64,000 nt of DNA from Flavobacterium hercynium (GCF_002217285.1 NZ_MUGW01000016.1:62001-126000), one strand, 5' to 3'. Positions 43,995 to 53,066 are shown, counted from the first letter of the stretch. Translations and numbers: made by a program. Notes: generated by a model from the letters alone, not told the origin.

Positions 43995-44885
43995 CTATTC
44001 TAATTGTATATTTTTCCCTTGAAGGTATTTTTTCTTGAAATTAGACGGAGTGTCTCCAACTTTATTGGTGAAAAGACGATTAAAATAGGCCGGATCTTCA
44101 TAACCCAGCTGATACGCGATCTCTTTTACACTTAAGGCAGAATAACCCAAAAGCCTTTTGGCTTCCAGAATAATTCGGTCTTTAATAATGTCGTTAGGTT
44201 GTGTGAGTTCTAAACGATTGAACTTATTAGAAAGTGTTTTGGATGCAACACCTAATAAGTCTGCATAATCAGCAACAGAATGTTTGGTTCTGAAATGAAT
44301 TTCGACCAATCGGCTGAAATCTCTAAAAAAATCCATTTCCTTTGAAGGTTCTTCATTAAGAACTCCTAATTGTTGTATTTTCCAGATTCGGGTGGCTTTT
44401 ATGATAAGCTGTTTTAGATAAGTGCGGATCATTTCTTCCTGCGAAGAGTCAGGAGCCTCAAATTCTTCCTGAATTTGATCGTAAATACTTTCAATTACAG
44501 CGACTTCTTTTTCTGGTAAAGCCGTCATTGGCATTTCAAAAATATTATTAAATAATAATCCATCACAGGCCACTTCGGCATCGTGTATTTGTACGCAATA
44601 AAAATCACGATTGTAATACATGAAATAACCTTGTTTTGTGCCTTCTTTTAAAATCTGAAGATATTGATTGCTATTTACAAAAAAGAGCGAAGACTGTGTT
44701 GTGTGATATTGTTTGAAATCAATAGTGATAGAATAGCCCTTTGGAAGATATAAGACCTTAATATATGGTTTGTAAGTATCTCCATTTATTTCTGAAATGG
44801 TATCAGAATCTAAAATTAAAAAACCCAGCTTTTTATAATTAGATTCAAAAAAAGGATGATTGCTCATTAGTTTATGGTTGTTCAA
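43995..44885 (-). CDS. AraC-family transcriptional regulator
   Basis: 296 aa. The C-terminal about 100 residues hold two HTH motifs: VADYADLLGVASKTLSNKFN, then KEIAYQLGYEDPAYFNRLF with the classical GDTPSNFKKKY ending. The N-terminal half is a cupin-like sensor region without a clear ligand motif. An ATG at 44867 (MSNHPFF) is a possible alternative start. The neighbouring esterase is the likely target. Confidence 0.9.
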   Translation of the reverse strand: MNNHKLMSNHPFFESNYKKLGFLILDSDTISEINGDTYKPYIKVLYLPKGYSITIDFKQYHTTQSSLFFVNSNQYLQILKEGTKQGYFMYYNRDFYCVQIHDAEVACDGLLFNNIFEMPMTALPEKEVAVIESIYDQIQEEFEAPDSSQEEMIRTYLKQLIIKATRIWKIQQLGVLNEEPSKEMDFFRDFSRLVEIHFRTKHSVADYADLLGVASKTLSNKFNRLELTQPNDIIKDRIILEAKRLLGYSALSVKEIAYQLGYEDPAYFNRLFTNKVGDTPSNFKKKYLQGKNIQLE

Positions 44886-44938
44886 TGGTAGTTACTATTT
44901 TTCAGATATCAATTTCAGATACCTAAAATAATATAGAT

Positions 44939-46207
44939 TTATAGTATTGGAAAAAAAAGATTGAATGTTGTACCTCTGTTGGGTTCGCTTTCTACTTTTA
45001 TAATTCCGGAATGGTTTTCCATTATTTTTTTACAAATAGCCAAACCAATCCCGTTTCCGGAATATTCATTTTTAGCGTGCAGACGCTGAAAAATAGTAAA
45101 GATTTTGCTAAGATGATTTTTCTCCATTCCAATACCGTTGTCTTTGATCTGTATTTGTATAAACTTAGGAGTTTGTTTTTCGTTTTTAGCATCAGTTTCT
45201 ACTTGAGAAATCTGAATAAGAGGAGCAACATCTGTTTTGCTGTATTTAATTGAATTGGTAATAAGATTAGCAAAAAGCTGACGCATTTGTACCTTAGAAG
45301 CTTTTATTAAAGGAAGTGTTCCAAGAACTTCAATTCTTGCATTTTTATCTGTGATTAAGATTTCGTGATCGTCTTTTACTTCTGTTATTACTTCGACTAA
45401 ATCGATATTTGTACGTTCCTCTTGAGCGGTGTGGGAAGAATAATTTACTAAGTCGTCTACAAGAGAATTTAATCGCAAAGCAGATGATTTCATAACATTC
45501 ATTGACTTCGCATCGCTTTCGCTAAGATAACTTCCGTCGATTTTACCATTATGCATCACAATTTTACGAAGCGGTTCTTTTAAATCGTGTGATATAACAT
45601 GAATGAATTCTTCAAGATTTGCATTGATTTTGTTTAATTCATTGATCTTTTCTTCAAGTTCTTCCTGATGTTTTACTAAAGCTTCTTCGTGTCTTTTTTT
45701 CTCGGTTAAGTCCGTAACCACAATTCCGATACCCTGAACGGAAGGTTCCAGGTCAGTTACAGAAACGTTTGCAGGAAAAGATGTTATGGTGTCTGCATTT
45801 GTCTTAAATATGATTTCGTGTGTGTTGATTCCATATTTTAAAGCTTCGATAAGGGCGACAAAATGGTTAGGAGTTTCAAAATATTCGCTTAAATACGTTC
45901 CGATTATTTTTTCAGAAGGTATGCCGGTGAGTTTCGAAAAATGGTCATTGCAATACAGGATCAATCCGTTTCGGGAAATGCTTAATGCACCCTGATTAAA
46001 CTTTTCGATTAATAACCTAAAAGTATAATCAGCAGTTTCAAGAGAGTAGAGTTGAGGTACGCCCTCGTGATGCACAACTAATGCATCAACGTCACCTTGT
46101 TTTATGGCATCGACAATACTATTCGACTCTAAAAGCTGTTCTTTTAATGATTCGATTTCTTGTAATAAGGCTTTTATATTTAAACTATCGTCCTGCAAAT
46201 TATTCAC
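44939..46207 (-). CDS. PAS-domain histidine kinase of the Kai operon (GTG start)
   Basis: 422 aa, starting with GTG at 46207, which overlaps the end of the second kaiB by 8 bp. An N-terminal coiled coil (KALLQEIESLKEQLLESNSIV) and a short AIKQGDVDALVVHHEGVPQLYSLE element are followed by one PAS domain (about 68-170). A second coiled coil leads to the H-box VISHDLKEPLRKI and HATPase boxes DNGIGM and GNGIGLAICKK. No membrane helix. As the last gene of a kaiC-kaiB-kaiB operon it is the natural output or input kinase, playing the part SasA or CikA play in cyanobacteria, but with a PAS domain instead of a KaiB-like sensor domain. Confidence 0.9.
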   Translation of the reverse strand: MNNLQDDSLNIKALLQEIESLKEQLLESNSIVDAIKQGDVDALVVHHEGVPQLYSLETADYTFRLLIEKFNQGALSISRNGLILYCNDHFSKLTGIPSEKIIGTYLSEYFETPNHFVALIEALKYGINTHEIIFKTNADTITSFPANVSVTDLEPSVQGIGIVVTDLTEKKRHEEALVKHQEELEEKINELNKINANLEEFIHVISHDLKEPLRKIVMHNGKIDGSYLSESDAKSMNVMKSSALRLNSLVDDLVNYSSHTAQEERTNIDLVEVITEVKDDHEILITDKNARIEVLGTLPLIKASKVQMRQLFANLITNSIKYSKTDVAPLIQISQVETDAKNEKQTPKFIQIQIKDNGIGMEKNHLSKIFTIFQRLHAKNEYSGNGIGLAICKKIMENHSGIIKVESEPNRGTTFNLFFPIL

Positions 46208-46499
46208 TAATATTGAGTATTCTTAATACTTTTTCTTTATCTGATAAATCACCTAAGATGATTCTGATAGGAGCAGGTTCCGTTTTTATCAATGTAGGTA
46301 TGGCTACAATTTGATGAACAAGTGCCTGTTCTTTATCCCGGCTGATATCTATAATTTCTAAATCATAATTATCGGCGAGATGTTTATCGCATATTCTGCG
46401 TAAGTTTTCGATGGCATGACCTGACTTAACAGACATACCCGAAACAAAAAGCATAAATTTATACCTGGTTGTACTTTTACCATCACCGGAATCATCCAT
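46200..46499 (-). CDS. kaiB: KaiB-like protein, second copy
   Basis: 99 aa, thioredoxin-like KaiB fold. It starts later in register than copy 1, with a polar MDDSGDGKSTTRYKF head. The core YKFMLFVSGMSVKSGHAIENLRRICDKHLADNYDLEIIDI and IVAIPTLIKTEPAPIRIILGDLSDKEKVL match the KaiB pattern, but the PQLAE segment of copy 1 and cyanobacterial KaiB is replaced by KEQALVHQ. So it is a diverged paralog, perhaps with a different partner. It begins 2 bp after the first kaiB and overlaps the kinase by 8 bp. Confidence 0.9.
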   Translation of the reverse strand: MDDSGDGKSTTRYKFMLFVSGMSVKSGHAIENLRRICDKHLADNYDLEIIDISRDKEQALVHQIVAIPTLIKTEPAPIRIILGDLSDKEKVLRILNISE

Positions 46500-46501
46500 T
46501 G

Positions 46502-46798
46502 TTATGATTTTACGGGTTTAATATTCAGTCCAACAAGCACTCTTTCTTCATTAGAAAGATCGCCAATGATCTTGCGAATAGGCTCCGGAAATTTTCTTAC
46601 CAATGTGGGTACAGCCAAAATCTGATCACCTTCTGCCAATTGCGGGCTTTTAAGTAAATCGATAATTTCTATACTATATTTTCCAGCCAAATGTTCTTCG
46701 GCATATTTTTTTATGTTTTCAAGCGCTTTTATCGACTTGGGCGTTTGTCCTGCTATATAAAGCAGCAATTGCCATTCAGCTACAACTTCTTTTTTCAT
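46502..46798 (-). CDS. kaiB: KaiB-like clock protein, first copy
   Basis: 98 aa. It follows cyanobacterial KaiB closely in motif order: [61 protein letters not shown] and [12 protein letters not shown]. KaiB switches between two folds and binds phosphorylated KaiC. The gene overlaps the end of kaiC by one base (TAATG), indicating coupled translation. With kaiC and the second kaiB it forms a KaiA-less Kai module. Confidence 0.95.
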   Translation of the reverse strand: MKKEVVAEWQLLLYIAGQTPKSIKALENIKKYAEEHLAGKYSIEIIDLLKSPQLAEGDQILAVPTLVRKFPEPIRKIIGDLSNEERVLVGLNIKPVKS

Positions 46799-48474
46799 TA
46801 TTTATTTTTTTTAGAAGTTAGTTTTTCTTGCAATTCTTCTGTTGCCTTTAGTATGCTTAATTCCTCCTCAGCAGATTCGAACTCATTTTTAAGTGCTTCG
46901 ATATTGGCTTCCAATACTTTACGCTTGCGTTCGATTTCTCTGTCTTTTCGGTTTATTTCGTTTTGAAGTTTGATGTCAGACATCGTTTTGGTAAACATAT
47001 GCGATTTTCTCGCTGTACCCGTTAGAATTCCTAGTGGTCCCAGCTCTATATCAAGCAATTCAATTCCTTTAGTTGAGATAATAAATTCTCTAACCTGATT
47101 AGAATGTCCCATTCCTCTGGATTTTACAATAAAAATACCACGGTTTCGTTCTCCAATTCCTTCCATATCGCGCACCGTTATCCAGGTGTCTACTAATGAA
47201 GATACAGATTCTTCGGCAAGATCAGGTCTGATGGAATCTGTTTGTTTATTTAAAGAAGTAAACATAGCGGTAATGTTTTCTCCTTTAAGCATATCAATCA
47301 ATCTGACAAGCATCGAACGCACTTCATGAGGACTTCCTACTGTAATTAAATTACTAATTGGATCAATAATAATAGTAGTGGGTTGTATTTCTTTTATTAA
47401 TTTTCTACAAGTAAGTAAATGCAGTTCTAAGCCATTTAATGAAGGTCGCGAAGAATGAATGTGCAAATTACCATTCTTGACATGCTTCTCCAGATCAAGA
47501 CCTATAGATTTCATATTGCGAACCAATTGCTGAGGCGATTCTTCAAAAGCAAAATAAACTACTTTTTCATTCTTTTCACATTGTTGATACGCAAAGTAAG
47601 AAGCAATGGTCGTTTTTGCAGTTCCCGCAGTTCCGGATACTAATATGTTACCTCCACGATAAAATCCGCCACGCTCAAACATATCGTTTAATCCCGGAAT
47701 TCCGGTCGGGATAATATCTGATGAAACTTCGTTATCGAGTTTTAATGATGTAATAGGAAGTACAGAAATACCGTCAGCATCTATAAGGAAAGGATATTCA
47801 TTCGTTCCGTGTGTTGAACCTCTGTATTTTACGATTCGCAACCTTCTGGTCGAAACTTGTTCGATAACACGATGATCCAGTACAATTACACAATCAGAAA
47901 CATATTCTTCTAATCCTTGTCTGGTAAGTGTAGCGTCGCCGCGTTCTCCGGTTATAATTGCTGTAACACCTTTTGTTTTTAGCCAATGAAATAATCGACG
48001 AAGTTCTGCACGAAGTATAGCCTGATTATCCAGACCAGAAAATAAAGACTCAACAGTATCTAATACAACACGTTTGGCTTTTATAGAATCGATGGCATAA
48101 CCTAAACGGATAAAAAGTCCGTCCAGATCATATTCTCCGGCTTCTTCAATTTCAGATCTTTCAACACGAACATGATCTACAATAAGTTTTTTATCTGCTT
48201 TAAGCTGCTCCAGATCGAAGCCAAGTGATTTTACGTTTAAGGTAAGGTCATCGGAAGGTTCTTCAAATGACATGAAAACTCCGGGTTCATTATAATCTGT
48301 AATTCCTTTTATAAGAAACTGCATTGATAATAATGTTTTTCCGCAGCCAGCACCGCCGCAGATTAAAGTTGGTCTTCCTTGAGGAAAACCTCCTTCAGTA
48401 ATTTCGTCAAGCCCATCTACTCCTGTAGGCGTTTTTGGAAATATAAAACTATGTGATTTTGATTGTTCTTTCAC
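46798..48474 (-). CDS. kaiC: KaiC-like double-domain ATPase
   Basis: 558 aa, two RecA-like KaiC domains as in cyanobacterial KaiC (about 519 aa) plus a C-terminal coiled-coil tail (about 495-558). CI: Walker A GGAGCGKT (40-47) and catalytic Glu pair 71-72. CII: Walker A GTAGTAKT (281-288, Ala where Gly is usual) and Glu pair 311-312. The autophosphorylation segment SVSSLVDT (423-430) aligns with the cyanobacterial Ser431/Thr432 site and gives Ser425/Ser426. [12 protein letters not shown] (453-464) matches the KaiC CII end. It is a hexameric ATPase and autokinase. First gene of kaiC-kaiB-kaiB-kinase, with a good promoter at 48498-48527. Confidence 0.94.
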   Translation of the reverse strand: MKEQSKSHSFIFPKTPTGVDGLDEITEGGFPQGRPTLICGGAGCGKTLLSMQFLIKGITDYNEPGVFMSFEEPSDDLTLNVKSLGFDLEQLKADKKLIVDHVRVERSEIEEAGEYDLDGLFIRLGYAIDSIKAKRVVLDTVESLFSGLDNQAILRAELRRLFHWLKTKGVTAIITGERGDATLTRQGLEEYVSDCVIVLDHRVIEQVSTRRLRIVKYRGSTHGTNEYPFLIDADGISVLPITSLKLDNEVSSDIIPTGIPGLNDMFERGGFYRGGNILVSGTAGTAKTTIASYFAYQQCEKNEKVVYFAFEESPQQLVRNMKSIGLDLEKHVKNGNLHIHSSRPSLNGLELHLLTCRKLIKEIQPTTIIIDPISNLITVGSPHEVRSMLVRLIDMLKGENITAMFTSLNKQTDSIRPDLAEESVSSLVDTWITVRDMEGIGERNRGIFIVKSRGMGHSNQVREFIISTKGIELLDIELGPLGILTGTARKSHMFTKTMSDIKLQNEINRKDREIERKRKVLEANIEALKNEFESAEEELSILKATEELQEKLTSKKNK

Positions 48475-48497
48475 GGTACTAAAAATTCTATGTTACT

Positions 48498-48527
48498 CAA
48501 ATATACAGCTTCCTCGATGATTAACAA
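48498..48527 (-). promoter_or_regulatory. Promoter of the kai operon
   Basis: On the minus strand TTG (48525-48527), 19 bp, then TATATTTG (48498-48505): a full match to the Bacteroidetes primary sigma pattern, 24 bp before the kaiC ATG. Confidence 0.7.
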
Positions 48528-48751
48528 TTATTATTTGTTAAAGATTTAACAGCTGTTTAAACAATTTATGAACAGCTTTTTAGCCTGTTGTAAATAGAAC
48601 AAAATGTTTGAAATGTACCGTTACTGAATAATGTTTTAATGTTTCAAGATTAACATTCATCTTATAAATAGATAAATCACTTTTAATTGGAAGAATAAAC
48701 AAAAAGGTGGTTTAAAAGATCAAAAATGCAGTTGTATCAATGATAGCTTAT

Positions 48752-48823
48752 AGTGTGTAAACAAAGGGGTAAATTGTGTAAAACTGTGTAATGTGGGTAC
48801 AAAGTGTGAAAAAATTACACACT
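48752..48823 (+). promoter_or_regulatory. Phased GTGTAA repeats, probable activator binding region
   Basis: AGTGTGTAA (48752-48760) and its perfect inverse TTACACACT (48815-48823) are 63 bp apart. GTGTAA also occurs at 48755, 48776 and 48786 (steps of 21 and 10 bp), and AGTGTG at 48803 faces CACACT at 48818. It lies about 55-125 bp upstream of the sigma-54 -24 element. Confidence 0.55.
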
Positions 48824-48875
48824 CTATTTTTGACTGAAATGCCGTAAATGCTTGATTATCTATTAAAAAGGATAA

Positions 48876-48891
48876 TGGCACGTCACTTGCT
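48876..48891 (+). promoter_or_regulatory. Sigma-54 (RpoN) promoter for the glycosyltransferase
   Basis: TGGCACG-TCAC-TTGCT matches the -24/-12 consensus TGGCACG-N4-TTGCW throughout; the GG and GC are separated by exactly 10 bp. The predicted start of transcription is near 48902, leaving a leader of about 120 bases before the ATG at 49025. Confidence 0.75.
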
Positions 48892-49024
48892 AATTGCCAT
48901 AGTGTAGAATACTTCCACGATTAATTTTGAAACATTTGTCTCTGGAATTAGAGATATATAACGAGAAAAGAGGAAGAATATTTTAAATAAAAGCCAACTA
49001 AAGAAAACAAATTAAGACTGCAAT

Positions 49025-50479
49025 ATGGAAAGCGAAACAATCATCTCAAAACAATTCTATTCTTCAAGTGATGCGATTAGCAATGGTAAGTCAATAAGTC
49101 AATCCATCTTTCGCACAAATAGTAAAACAGCAAATGCAGCTAAGGTAAACAAAAGAGTTGCCAGCCCATTAGGTTTAACAGTACTAATAGGTACTTTTAT
49201 CTTAATGTTCACAGGTGCTTATTTTGTATATGCATTTAAACCGGATTTTGATCAGTTGCATATAGACCGATTAAATTCAGCATGGGGATATCCGCTGTTA
49301 ATTTTATCATCAGTATTATTCCTTTTTCAAATGGGAGTATTTTTATATAACCTATATCTGTATTCTAAATACAAACCAATCGAATCAGTTTCTGATGAAT
49401 TATTGCCAACCTGTACTGTAATTGTTCCTGCTTATAATGAAGGAAAATTGGTTTGGGATACTTTAATGAGTTTAGCAGACAGTGATTTTCCAGAACAAAA
49501 AATGCAGCTTCTTGCTATTGATGATGGTAGTAAAGATGATACATGGTACTGGATGCAACAAGCAAAAATAAAATTAGGTGATCGTTTAACAATCTTTCAA
49601 CAACCTGAAAACAGAGGAAAACGTCATGCACTTTACCGTGGTTTCGAATTAGGTACAGGAGAAATTTTTGTAACTGTAGATAGTGATTCTATTGTAAAAC
49701 CAGATACTTTAAGAAATTTAGTTAGTCCGTTTGTGGTTAACGAAAAATGTGGAGCCGTTGCAGGTAACGTTCATGTCCTTAACAGTAAAAAAGCACTTTT
49801 GCCAAAAATGCTAAATGTAAGTTTCGTTATGAGTTTTGAATTCATGCGTTCTGCAGAAAGTATGTTAGGTTCAGTTCTTTGTACACCTGGAGCAGCAGCA
49901 GCTTACCGTAAAACTGCCGTTTTTGGATGTCTTGAAGAATGGATTAACCAAACTTTTATGGGACAGCCTTCAGATATTGGAGAAGACCGTGCCATGACAA
50001 ATATGATCTTAAAACAAGGATACCACGTATTGTTTCAAAGAAATGCGTATGTATTGACTAATGTTCCTGAAGAGTATACAGGACTATATAAAATGTTTAT
50101 TAGATGGGGAAGAAGTAACGTTCGTGAGAACTTAATGATGGCGAAATACGTTTTCAAAGACTTTAGAAAAGATTCTAAATTTGGAGCAAGATTGTTATTT
50201 GTAAACCAATCATTGAGACTTGTAATGACGTATCCATTTTTAGTAGTAATGTTAGTGCTAATAGCAACACACCCATTATTATTTTTAAGTTCAACACTTT
50301 TAGGTATACTTATAGTGTCAAGTTTCCCGGTTTTCTTTTATGCTAAAAGATACAATTTAGCAGAATCGTTCTGGGCATATTCATATAGTGTTTTTTACAC
50401 CTTCGCTTTGTTCTGGATTGCTCCTTATGCCATTATAACGGCAAACAAAAGAGGATGGTTAACCAGAGGTTTAGCTTAA
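49025..50479 (+). CDS. Processive family 2 glycosyltransferase, membrane-bound (HasA/NodC-like)
   Basis: 484 aa. Two N-terminal helices (about 48-70 and 88-112) precede a GT-A domain with CTVIVPAYNEGKLVW, LAIDDGSKDDTW, VTVDSDS (DxD), GEDRAMTN (catalytic-base region) and IRWGRSN (the R/QxxRW-like motif of processive enzymes). Three or more helices follow at the C-terminus. The order is that of hyaluronan, chitin or poly-GlcNAc synthases. It would make and extrude an exopolysaccharide at the inner membrane. It is a single gene, behind a sigma-54 promoter and divergent from kaiC. The sugar is not predictable. A terminator follows at 50531-50563. Confidence 0.9.
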   Translation: MESETIISKQFYSSSDAISNGKSISQSIFRTNSKTANAAKVNKRVASPLGLTVLIGTFILMFTGAYFVYAFKPDFDQLHIDRLNSAWGYPLLILSSVLFLFQMGVFLYNLYLYSKYKPIESVSDELLPTCTVIVPAYNEGKLVWDTLMSLADSDFPEQKMQLLAIDDGSKDDTWYWMQQAKIKLGDRLTIFQQPENRGKRHALYRGFELGTGEIFVTVDSDSIVKPDTLRNLVSPFVVNEKCGAVAGNVHVLNSKKALLPKMLNVSFVMSFEFMRSAESMLGSVLCTPGAAAAYRKTAVFGCLEEWINQTFMGQPSDIGEDRAMTNMILKQGYHVLFQRNAYVLTNVPEEYTGLYKMFIRWGRSNVRENLMMAKYVFKDFRKDSKFGARLLFVNQSLRLVMTYPFLVVMLVLIATHPLLFLSSTLLGILIVSSFPVFFYAKRYNLAESFWAYSYSVFYTFALFWIAPYAIITANKRGWLTRGLA

Positions 50480-50530
50480 GCAAAAGTAAAATAAACCAGT
50501 CTTTATTTTTTTGAGAAATAGATTTGTTAA

Positions 50531-50564
50531 AAAACTCCCGATCGATGTATTGGGAGTTTTTTTT
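50531..50564 (+). terminator. Terminator after the glycosyltransferase
   Basis: AAAACTCCC (50531-50539) pairs with GGGAGTTTT (50552-50560), followed by T's. Confidence 0.85.
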
Positions 50565-50690
50565 GTTCATAATTCGAAGGCTAATCTCTTGCTAAGAAAC
50601 TCAATGGAAATTAATATTTGCCTCGCATATTGTCCTCCTTACGGTGAAACTAAAATTCCTTATCAAAAAGGATTAGGCTTTATTTATAAA

Positions 50691-51540
50691 GAGCTGTAGG
50701 CTCGACCGATATTGTAGAACCGGATTTTAATCCGGTTTTCGAATTAGAGGATAAAAAAAAGATCTATAGGATCGGCCGATATCCTAATATATATGTTTAG
50801 ACAAAGCTGGCTAAAATGGATCGTTGCTATGGAATTTTAGCTACTGCGGTCGTTATTTAATCAACGGATTAAAATCCGTTGCTCTAAAATATATCGTTCC
50901 TACGGAACTTTTAGTCTCGTTCATTAATGTGTCTAAAATTGTTTTACTTGTAATAATATAGGGTTATTACATCTTTCATGTTTTAAGAAGCATACTCAAT
51001 TAAGCTTTGTTTGTAAAGAGCCGTAGGCTCGATCGATATTGTAGAACCGGATTTTAATCCGGTTTTCGAATTAGAGGATAAAAAAAAGATCGATAGGATG
51101 GCCGATATTCTAATATATATATGTTTAGACAAAGCTGGCTAAAATGGATCGTTCCTATGGAACTTTATTTACTGCGGTCGTTATTTAATCAACGGATTAA
51201 AATCCGTTGCTATAAAATATATCGTTCCTACGGAACTTTTAGTCTCGTTCATTAATGTGTCTAAAATTATTTTACTTGCAATAATATAGGGTTATTACAT
51301 CTTTCATGTTTTAAGAATCATACTTAATTAAGCATTATTTATAAAGAGCCGTAGGCTCGACCAATATTGTAGAACCGGATTTTAATCTGGTTTTCGAATT
51401 AGGTGATAAAAAAAGATCCATAGGATCGGCCGATATCATATATATGTTTAGACAAAGCTGGTTAAAATGGATCGTTCCTATGGAACTTTTAGTTTCGTTC
51501 TTTAATATTCTTGAATTGGTTTACTTGCATTCATAGAAAA
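50691..51540 (+). repeat. ~328-bp tandem array of nested palindromes, about 2.6 units
   Basis: Units start at 50691, 51019 and 51346 (periods 328 and 327); the third is shortened and lacks the ACGGATT part. Each full unit carries several palindromes: GAGCCGTAGGCTC, AACCGGATTTTAATCCGGTT, ATCGGCCGAT, GTTCCTATGGAAC, CAACGGATTAAAATCCGTTG and GTTCCTACGGAAC. No gene is supported here; short ORFs inside are not conserved between units. Confidence 0.9.
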
Positions 51541-51780
51541 TTTTTAACAAAAAGGACGATTAATTCGTTGTAAAATATTCCATTTAAGTATAAAAATTTA
51601 ATGAAATAAAAATAAAAAGTTTTTTTATAAGTATATGTAAATCAATAGTTTGTTTTTAATTTTTTGATTTACAAAGAGTTGCAAATACTTAAAAAACTAG
51701 TGATGTAAATTTTTATAAACCCCGCTTTTTTTAAAATTGTAAATACCTTCATTTAATCAGTAAATAGCTAATTTTTGGAT
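51541..51780. other. Very AT-rich non-coding segment
   Basis: About 240 bp of almost pure A/T runs between the tandem array and the DnaA-box-like cluster; no gene seen. It could be an easily unwound region or simply promoter-distal spacer. Confidence 0.4.
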
Positions 51781-51783
51781 TTA

Positions 51784-51954
51784 GCTGTTGATAACTTATT
51801 TTTTGAGGGAAAACGTAAAATAGCGCTTCATGCTGTTGATAACTTTATTTTTAATCGTTATAAATAACTGATTTTTTGATTGTTATAAAATATTATGTGC
51901 CTGTTGAAAAAAATCAGATCGACAAGGTTTTTTCTCGCTTTTGCCTGTTGATAA
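51784..51954 (-). promoter_or_regulatory. Cluster of DnaA-box-like 9-mers upstream of ribonucleotide reductase
   Basis: TGTTGATAA (TTATCAACA on the minus strand, one mismatch from the DnaA box TTATCCACA) occurs at 51786, 51834 and 51946, and TGTTGAAAA at 51902. The first two lie within an identical 14-mer GCTGTTGATAACTT. All point the same way, 138-306 bp before nrdB. Confidence 0.5.
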
Positions 51955-52004
51955 TTGAAGCGTTTTTTAACACCAAAAGTCGGTGCTAAAGTAAACTTGT
52001 GGTT

Positions 52005-52012
52005 TAATTTTG
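52005..52012 (+). promoter_or_regulatory. -7 element for the nrd operon
   Basis: TAATTTTG, a perfect TAnnTTTG, 80 bp before the nrdB ATG and 51 bp after the last DnaA-box-like motif. Confidence 0.5.
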
Positions 52013-52091
52013 TATTAGTAAAAGAGCTGTTACCGATACTTCTTAATGGCTGTTTTCTTTCTGTTTATTTAATAATTAAATACTACTTTCT

Positions 52092-53066
52092 ATGTCAATT
52101 TTCGATAAAAGAATAAATTACAAGCCGTTTGAATATCCTGAGGTATTACAATTCACAGAAGCTATTAATAAAGCCTATTGGGTACATACAGAGGTCGATT
52201 TTACTGCTGATACGCAGGATTTTCACTCTCACTTAAATGCTGCTGAAAAAACAGCCATTAAAAACAGTCTTTTAGCCATTGCACAAATTGAAGTTGCTGT
52301 AAAAAGCTTTTGGGGTAACATCTACGAGCATTTTCCAAAACCGGAATTTAACGGTTTAGGAAGCACCTTTGCGGAATGTGAATTTAGACATTCTGAGGCT
52401 TATTCGCGTCTTCTTGAAGTTTTGGGATACAATGATGAATTCGAAAAGTTAATGGACATTCCGGTAGTTCGCAAGCGTGTAGATTATCTTTCGAAAGTAT
52501 TGCAGGATACAAAATCACAGGATAATAAAAAATATGTAGTATCGCTTATATTATTCAGCATTCTAATTGAAAACGTATCCTTATTTAGTCAGTTTGCTAT
52601 TTTGTTGTCTTTTACAAGATTCAAAGGCTACATGAAAAATGTAAGCAATATTATTGCCTGGACTTCTATCGATGAACAAATTCATGCTAATGGTGGAATT
52701 TACATCATCAATAAAATACGCGAAGAGTTTCCGGATTATTTTGACGAAGAAACATTGGCTGTCGTTACACAGACCGTTAAAGATTCAATTGGTGTAGAAT
52801 CTGATATATTAGACTGGATTTTTCAGGACGGAGAAATAGAGAGCATCAAGAAAAAAGACCTTGTTAATTTTATGAAATTCAGAATAGACGAAAGTCTGGT
52901 TCAAATAAATATTCCAGCCGTATTTAATGTTTCTCAGGAAGATTACAAAGCAATGGCCTGGTTTGAAGAAGAAGTTTTTGCGAACAGTCTGGATGATTTC
53001 TTTGCAAAGCGACCGGTAGAATATACGAAACACGATAAGAGTATAACGGCAAACGACCTTTTTTAA
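52092..53066 (+). CDS. nrdB: Class I ribonucleoside-diphosphate reductase beta subunit
   Basis: 324 aa, R2 fold. Metal ligands and the radical Tyr are in place: ECEFRHSEAYS supplies Glu, His (+3) and Tyr (+7), as E115/H118/Y122 do in E. coli. IENVSLFSQF supplies the fourth carboxylate and DEQIHANGG the last Glu/His pair. So it should carry a di-metal centre and a tyrosyl radical. There is no N-terminal ATP cone (some flavobacterial R2 proteins have one). nrdA follows after 16 bp in the same operon. Confidence 0.94.
   Translation: MSIFDKRINYKPFEYPEVLQFTEAINKAYWVHTEVDFTADTQDFHSHLNAAEKTAIKNSLLAIAQIEVAVKSFWGNIYEHFPKPEFNGLGSTFAECEFRHSEAYSRLLEVLGYNDEFEKLMDIPVVRKRVDYLSKVLQDTKSQDNKKYVVSLILFSILIENVSLFSQFAILLSFTRFKGYMKNVSNIIAWTSIDEQIHANGGIYIINKIREEFPDYFDEETLAVVTQTVKDSIGVESDILDWIFQDGEIESIKKKDLVNFMKFRIDESLVQINIPAVFNVSQEDYKAMAWFEEEVFANSLDDFFAKRPVEYTKHDKSITANDLF

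Noticed and set aside
50511..50699. 62-codon open frame at the start of the tandem array
   Set aside because: It begins before the glycosyltransferase terminator and ends in repeat DNA; not repeated in the other array units, so unlikely to be coding.
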